DNA of 15,987 nt from the NCBI GenBank assembly GCA_034430275.1, contig DAOUEW010000190.1:1-15987 (forward strand). The letters run 5' to 3'. Positions within the stretch are counted from its first letter, which is position 1. The number at the start of each line of letters is the position of its first letter. A model generated the notes under the pieces. It ran no database searches. It saw only the letters and a program-made list of their open reading frames with translations, and was not told the origin of the DNA. This document shows, piece after piece, positions 13,841 to 15,987 of this stretch. The position numbers were made by a program, and so were the translations under genes. Origin of the DNA: JAUVXJ01 sp034430275 (GTDB lineage Bacteria > Chloroflexota > Anaerolineae > UBA7937 > B3-Chlor).

Positions 13841-14605
13841 ATGAAGGTCCGGACTTGTCTCACACTGTTGGCGGTTGTCTGTCTCGTGATGGGCGGCTGC
13901 ACGATCCCATCTCTTTCCATCAACGTGGAGCCGGCCGAACCGCCCGAGGAGGAGGCCACGGCTCCGCCCCTGGAGGAGATCACGCCTCTGGTGGTAGAGA
14001 CGGCCGCCCCTGAGGCCCCCACAGCGGAGCCTGAGGCGCCGACTCCGACCAACACTCTGGTCGTACCGTCGGCATCGGAAGAGACGGCGACGCCGGAGCC
14101 TCCGGCCGCCGCCCCCACTGAGGAGGCGAGTGAGCCGCCCCCCGAGGAGCCCCAGGCCCCGGCTTCGCCCATACCCACGGCCATGGTGGACCCGGAGCTC
14201 GTGGCGCTGTGGGAGTACGCCATGGCTTTGAGGGAAGAGGTGGCGGAGCCTCTGGAGGAGATGGTGACGGCCCTCGACGATCTGGGGATCGGGAGCGGGG
14301 CGGGAGACCTCGTCGCCATCTGCACGGGTGTGGACGTAGTGGTGGGGACCATCGCCGAGGTGCAGCAGGGGCTGGACCAGGTGGGCCAGCCGCCTGTGGA
14401 CGATCCCGATCTACACGAGGCCTACGACGAGTTGAATCTTGCGCTGGACGACCTGGCGCAGGGCTTCCAGTTGGTGCAGTCTGCCTGCCAGACGATGAAT
14501 CTGGGGGCGGCGTTGGAAGCGAAGGACTACCTGATCAGCGGGGGCCAGCACCTGGAAAACGCCGCCGAGGCTATCGACCGGTGGGAGGACAAGGTGGGGT
14601 TGTAG
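13841..14605 (+). CDS. Lipoprotein with Pro/Glu/Thr-rich linker
   Basis: The protein has 254 residues. A lipoprotein signal peptide (KVRTCLTLLAVVCLVMGGC) ends with lipobox M-G-G-C, Cys20 being the acylation site. Residues 28-118 are a long Pro/Glu/Ala/Thr-rich spacer of the kind that lifts domains off the membrane. Residues 120-254 form a helical domain with two cysteines (near 158 and 215) that could pair by disulfide; I recognise no family. The ATG at 13841 has GGAGGAG about 6 nt upstream, and a promoter ends at 13798, so the open frame upstream is not used. It would be anchored on the outer face of the cytoplasmic membrane. Confidence 0.8.
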   Translation: MKVRTCLTLLAVVCLVMGGCTIPSLSINVEPAEPPEEEATAPPLEEITPLVVETAAPEAPTAEPEAPTPTNTLVVPSASEETATPEPPAAAPTEEASEPPPEEPQAPASPIPTAMVDPELVALWEYAMALREEVAEPLEEMVTALDDLGIGSGAGDLVAICTGVDVVVGTIAEVQQGLDQVGQPPVDDPDLHEAYDELNLALDDLAQGFQLVQSACQTMNLGAALEAKDYLISGGQHLENAAEAIDRWEDKVGL

Positions 14606-14678
14606 TCCTTCCCCGGTTGAATCCGCGCCTGTCGAGGTCGACCCTTGGCGGACGTTGTGGACAGTGGGAGGTGGTCAC

Positions 14679-14882
14679 GTGGGCGGTGAGGAGGAGAGTG
14701 AGGGGGCGAAGACCTCAGAGAGGGTTTGCAGGGTCTGCCACCTTCCCTACGAAGGCGATGAGTGCCTGTGGTGTAAGGCCGAGAGGGAACACGCCTCTGC
14801 GGTGGTCGAGCAGAGAGGCCGGCGCTACTCGAGAGATGAGAAAGGGAATCTGGAGAGCGGCCAGACACCCAAGTTTAGCTGA
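14679..14882 (+). CDS. Small zinc-ribbon-like protein
   Basis: The predicted protein has 67 residues from a GTG at 14679, with GGGAGG 7 nt upstream. The only recognisable element is a zinc knuckle, Cys17-x2-Cys20 and Cys29-x2-Cys32, after a short acidic N-terminus; the remainder is polar and charged. It lies 73 nt after the lipoprotein gene, and its stop overlaps the convergent radC stop by 8 nt. A GTG at 14655 would add eight residues. The knuckle and the well-placed Shine-Dalgarno favour a real gene, but I recognise no family. Confidence 0.5.
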   Translation: MGGEEESEGAKTSERVCRVCHLPYEGDECLWCKAEREHASAVVEQRGRRYSRDEKGNLESGQTPKFS

Positions 14883-15585
14883 ACCCCAGCCCTCGTTCCT
14901 TGAGGCTCACGTACCTCTGCTGGCCGATGATCAGGTGATCCAGCACGTCCACATCTAGGAGCTTCCCCGCCTCCACGATCTGCCGGGTGATGTTCACGTC
15001 CTCTGGAGAGGGGGTGGGGTCGCCTGAGGGGTGGTTGTGGACCACGATCACGGCTGCGCAGTTGGCCCTCACGGCCTCGCGGAACAGTTCCCCCACCCGC
15101 ATCACGGAGGCGTTCAGGCTGCCGATGTAGATGGTGGGGATGCCCAGGACGCGGTTCTTGGTGTCCAGAAGCACAACTCGGAGGTGTTCCTGCTCCAGGA
15201 GGCCCATTTCGAGCAGCAGCAGGTTGGCCACGTCCGCTGGTGACTTGACCTGGGGACGTTCATCGGGCGAGGCTACCATCAGCCGCTTGCCCAGCTCGAG
15301 GGCGGCCTGGAGCTGGGCGGCCTTGGCCTGGCCCAGTCCGTGGACGTCGCACAGATCGGCGAAGCTGGCCTTGGCGATCCCCGCCAGGCCGTGGAATTGC
15401 GCCAGGAGACGGCTGCCCAGGTTGATCACGCTTTCGGACTTTGTCCCTGTGCGGAGGATGATGGCCAGCAGTTCGGAGGTGGAGAGAGAACCGGGACCGT
15501 AGAACTGGAGCCTCTCGCGAGGCCGTTCGCTCTCGGGCAGGTCCCGGATCATGGTTTGGTACTCCACCAACTTTCGCTCCTGCAT
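14875..15585 (-). CDS. radC: RadC/YeeS family JAB-domain protein
   Basis: The protein has 236 residues, the usual length. An N-terminal UPF0758 helix-hairpin-helix part (about 20-100) contains RPRERLQFYGPGSLSTSELLAIILRTG and VHGLGQAKAAQLQAALELG. The JAB/MPN metalloprotease-like domain covers 112-236, with the JAMM motif His183-x-His185-P-S-G ... Ser193-x2-Asp196. Despite its name, a role in DNA repair is doubtful for the family; it is a zinc-binding JAB protein of uncertain function. The ATG at 15585 has AGGAGG about 6 nt upstream. It lies 59 nt after the DUF3160 gene in the same direction. Confidence 0.95.
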   Translation of the reverse strand: MQERKLVEYQTMIRDLPESERPRERLQFYGPGSLSTSELLAIILRTGTKSESVINLGSRLLAQFHGLAGIAKASFADLCDVHGLGQAKAAQLQAALELGKRLMVASPDERPQVKSPADVANLLLLEMGLLEQEHLRVVLLDTKNRVLGIPTIYIGSLNASVMRVGELFREAVRANCAAVIVVHNHPSGDPTPSPEDVNITRQIVEAGKLLDVDVLDHLIIGQQRYVSLKERGLGFS

Positions 15586-15644
15586 CCTTCCTCCTCCCTC
15601 GGAGTCCCCCCGGTTTGGCCTGTCTGCGTGGTCCTGTCCCCAGT

Positions 15645-15987
15645 CTACTCAGCCATGAAGCTCCCGGTCCAGTAGGGTCGCTCCGGAACCTGGCCCGCGT
15701 CCAGCATCTCCCGCCACGCCTCATCGGTGAGACGGTCGCTCATCGGCCAGGGGAACTCGTAGTGGGAGAAGACGCCGCCCTTGGTCAAGACCAACTGCCC
15801 TTCGATTTCGGCGACTACGTAGATCTCGAAGATACGTCCCACCGCCTCCTCCAAGACGAAACCCATGGGATCAGTCGCTACGTCGGCCACGACCGCCGCC
15901 TCTTCGTCCTCCAGGAAGGCCCGGCCCTCCACTTCGTCCTTGTCGGCAGCAGCGAGGGTCAACCCTTCCAGCAGGCCGCCGTAGTAG
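15645..15987 (-). CDS. DUF3160 domain protein, C-terminal end only
   Basis: The last 114 codons are visible; the gene enters from the right edge with no start in view (the reading frame is open to position 15987). The C-terminus carries the DUF3160 ending: YYGGLLEGLTLAA, then VVADVATDPMGFVLEEAVG, LVLTKGGVFSHYEFPWP, RLTDEAWREML and the terminal RPYWTGSF. DUF3160 proteins are typically large (about 700-850 residues), exported or lipoprotein-anchored, and frequent in Chloroflexota; function is unknown. It ends 59 nt before radC and may be cotranscribed with it. Confidence 0.8.
   Translation of the reverse strand, partial: YYGGLLEGLTLAAADKDEVEGRAFLEDEEAAVVADVATDPMGFVLEEAVGRIFEIYVVAEIEGQLVLTKGGVFSHYEFPWPMSDRLTDEAWREMLDAGQVPERPYWTGSFMAE

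Overview
The window is GC-rich, densely packed bacterial chromosome with 18 genes I can support. It holds no rRNA, tRNA, CRISPR array, transposase or integrase that I can see. The gene mix (RemA-like DUF370, DUF970 cyclic-di-AMP receptor, SpoIIIAA/Ycf45-type R3H ATPase beside thymidylate kinase, DUF3160, a PET-rich lipoprotein) suggests a Chloroflexota bacterium, probably an uncultured Anaerolineae- or Dehalococcoidia-like lineage. That placement is inferred from gene content only.

Layout. (1) 1-1017, minus: a MEMO-family protein cut by the left edge, and remA upstream of it. (2) 1173-1553, plus: an FmdB-type zinc ribbon gene with its own promoter. (3) 1591-7470, minus: a seven-gene co-directional run. 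In transcription order it is a DUF1232 membrane protein, a MerR-type coiled-coil protein, a GNAT-like protein, the R3H ATPase, tmk, a fusion of an AdkA-like kinase domain with a nucleoside-deoxyribosyltransferase-like domain, and darA. The last three overlap or nearly abut. A strong promoter (TTGCCA-17-TATAAT) sits at the head of the run. (4) 7734-8189, plus: a BCP-type peroxiredoxin whose peroxidatic cysteine codon is an in-frame TGA, so it is a likely selenoprotein. (5) 8246-11048, minus: a two-gene unit of a B12-binding/glutamate-mutase-like fusion and an opine-dehydrogenase-family protein. (6) 11414-12021, plus: a small Xre/Cro-type repressor translationally coupled to a four-helix membrane protein, behind a promoter embedded in repeated operator-like motifs. 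(7) 12194-13648, minus: an exported DUF362 protein, divergent from (8) a lipoprotein at 13841-14605 and a small zinc-ribbon ORF at 14679-14882 on plus. (9) 14875-15987, minus: radC and the C-terminal end of a DUF3160 protein.

How the genes work together. The long minus run joins nucleotide metabolism (tmk and the kinase/deoxyribosyltransferase-like fusion) to second-messenger sensing (DarA). It keeps the tmk-darA neighbourhood known from Firmicutes. The peroxiredoxin stands alone and diverges from that run, with its own promoter, a roughly 150-nt leader containing a perfect 17-nt inverted repeat, and a hairpin downstream of the TGA that fits a bacterial SECIS. The B12/opine-dehydrogenase pair looks like a small catabolic or biosynthetic module with an unknown substrate.

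The most notable items are the candidate selenocysteine peroxiredoxin, the B12/mutase fusion with an altered cobalamin-ligand motif, the kinase-deoxyribosyltransferase-like fusion, and the helically phased operator repeats before the small HTH gene. All family assignments come from reading the sequence and recalling family motifs; no searches were run.
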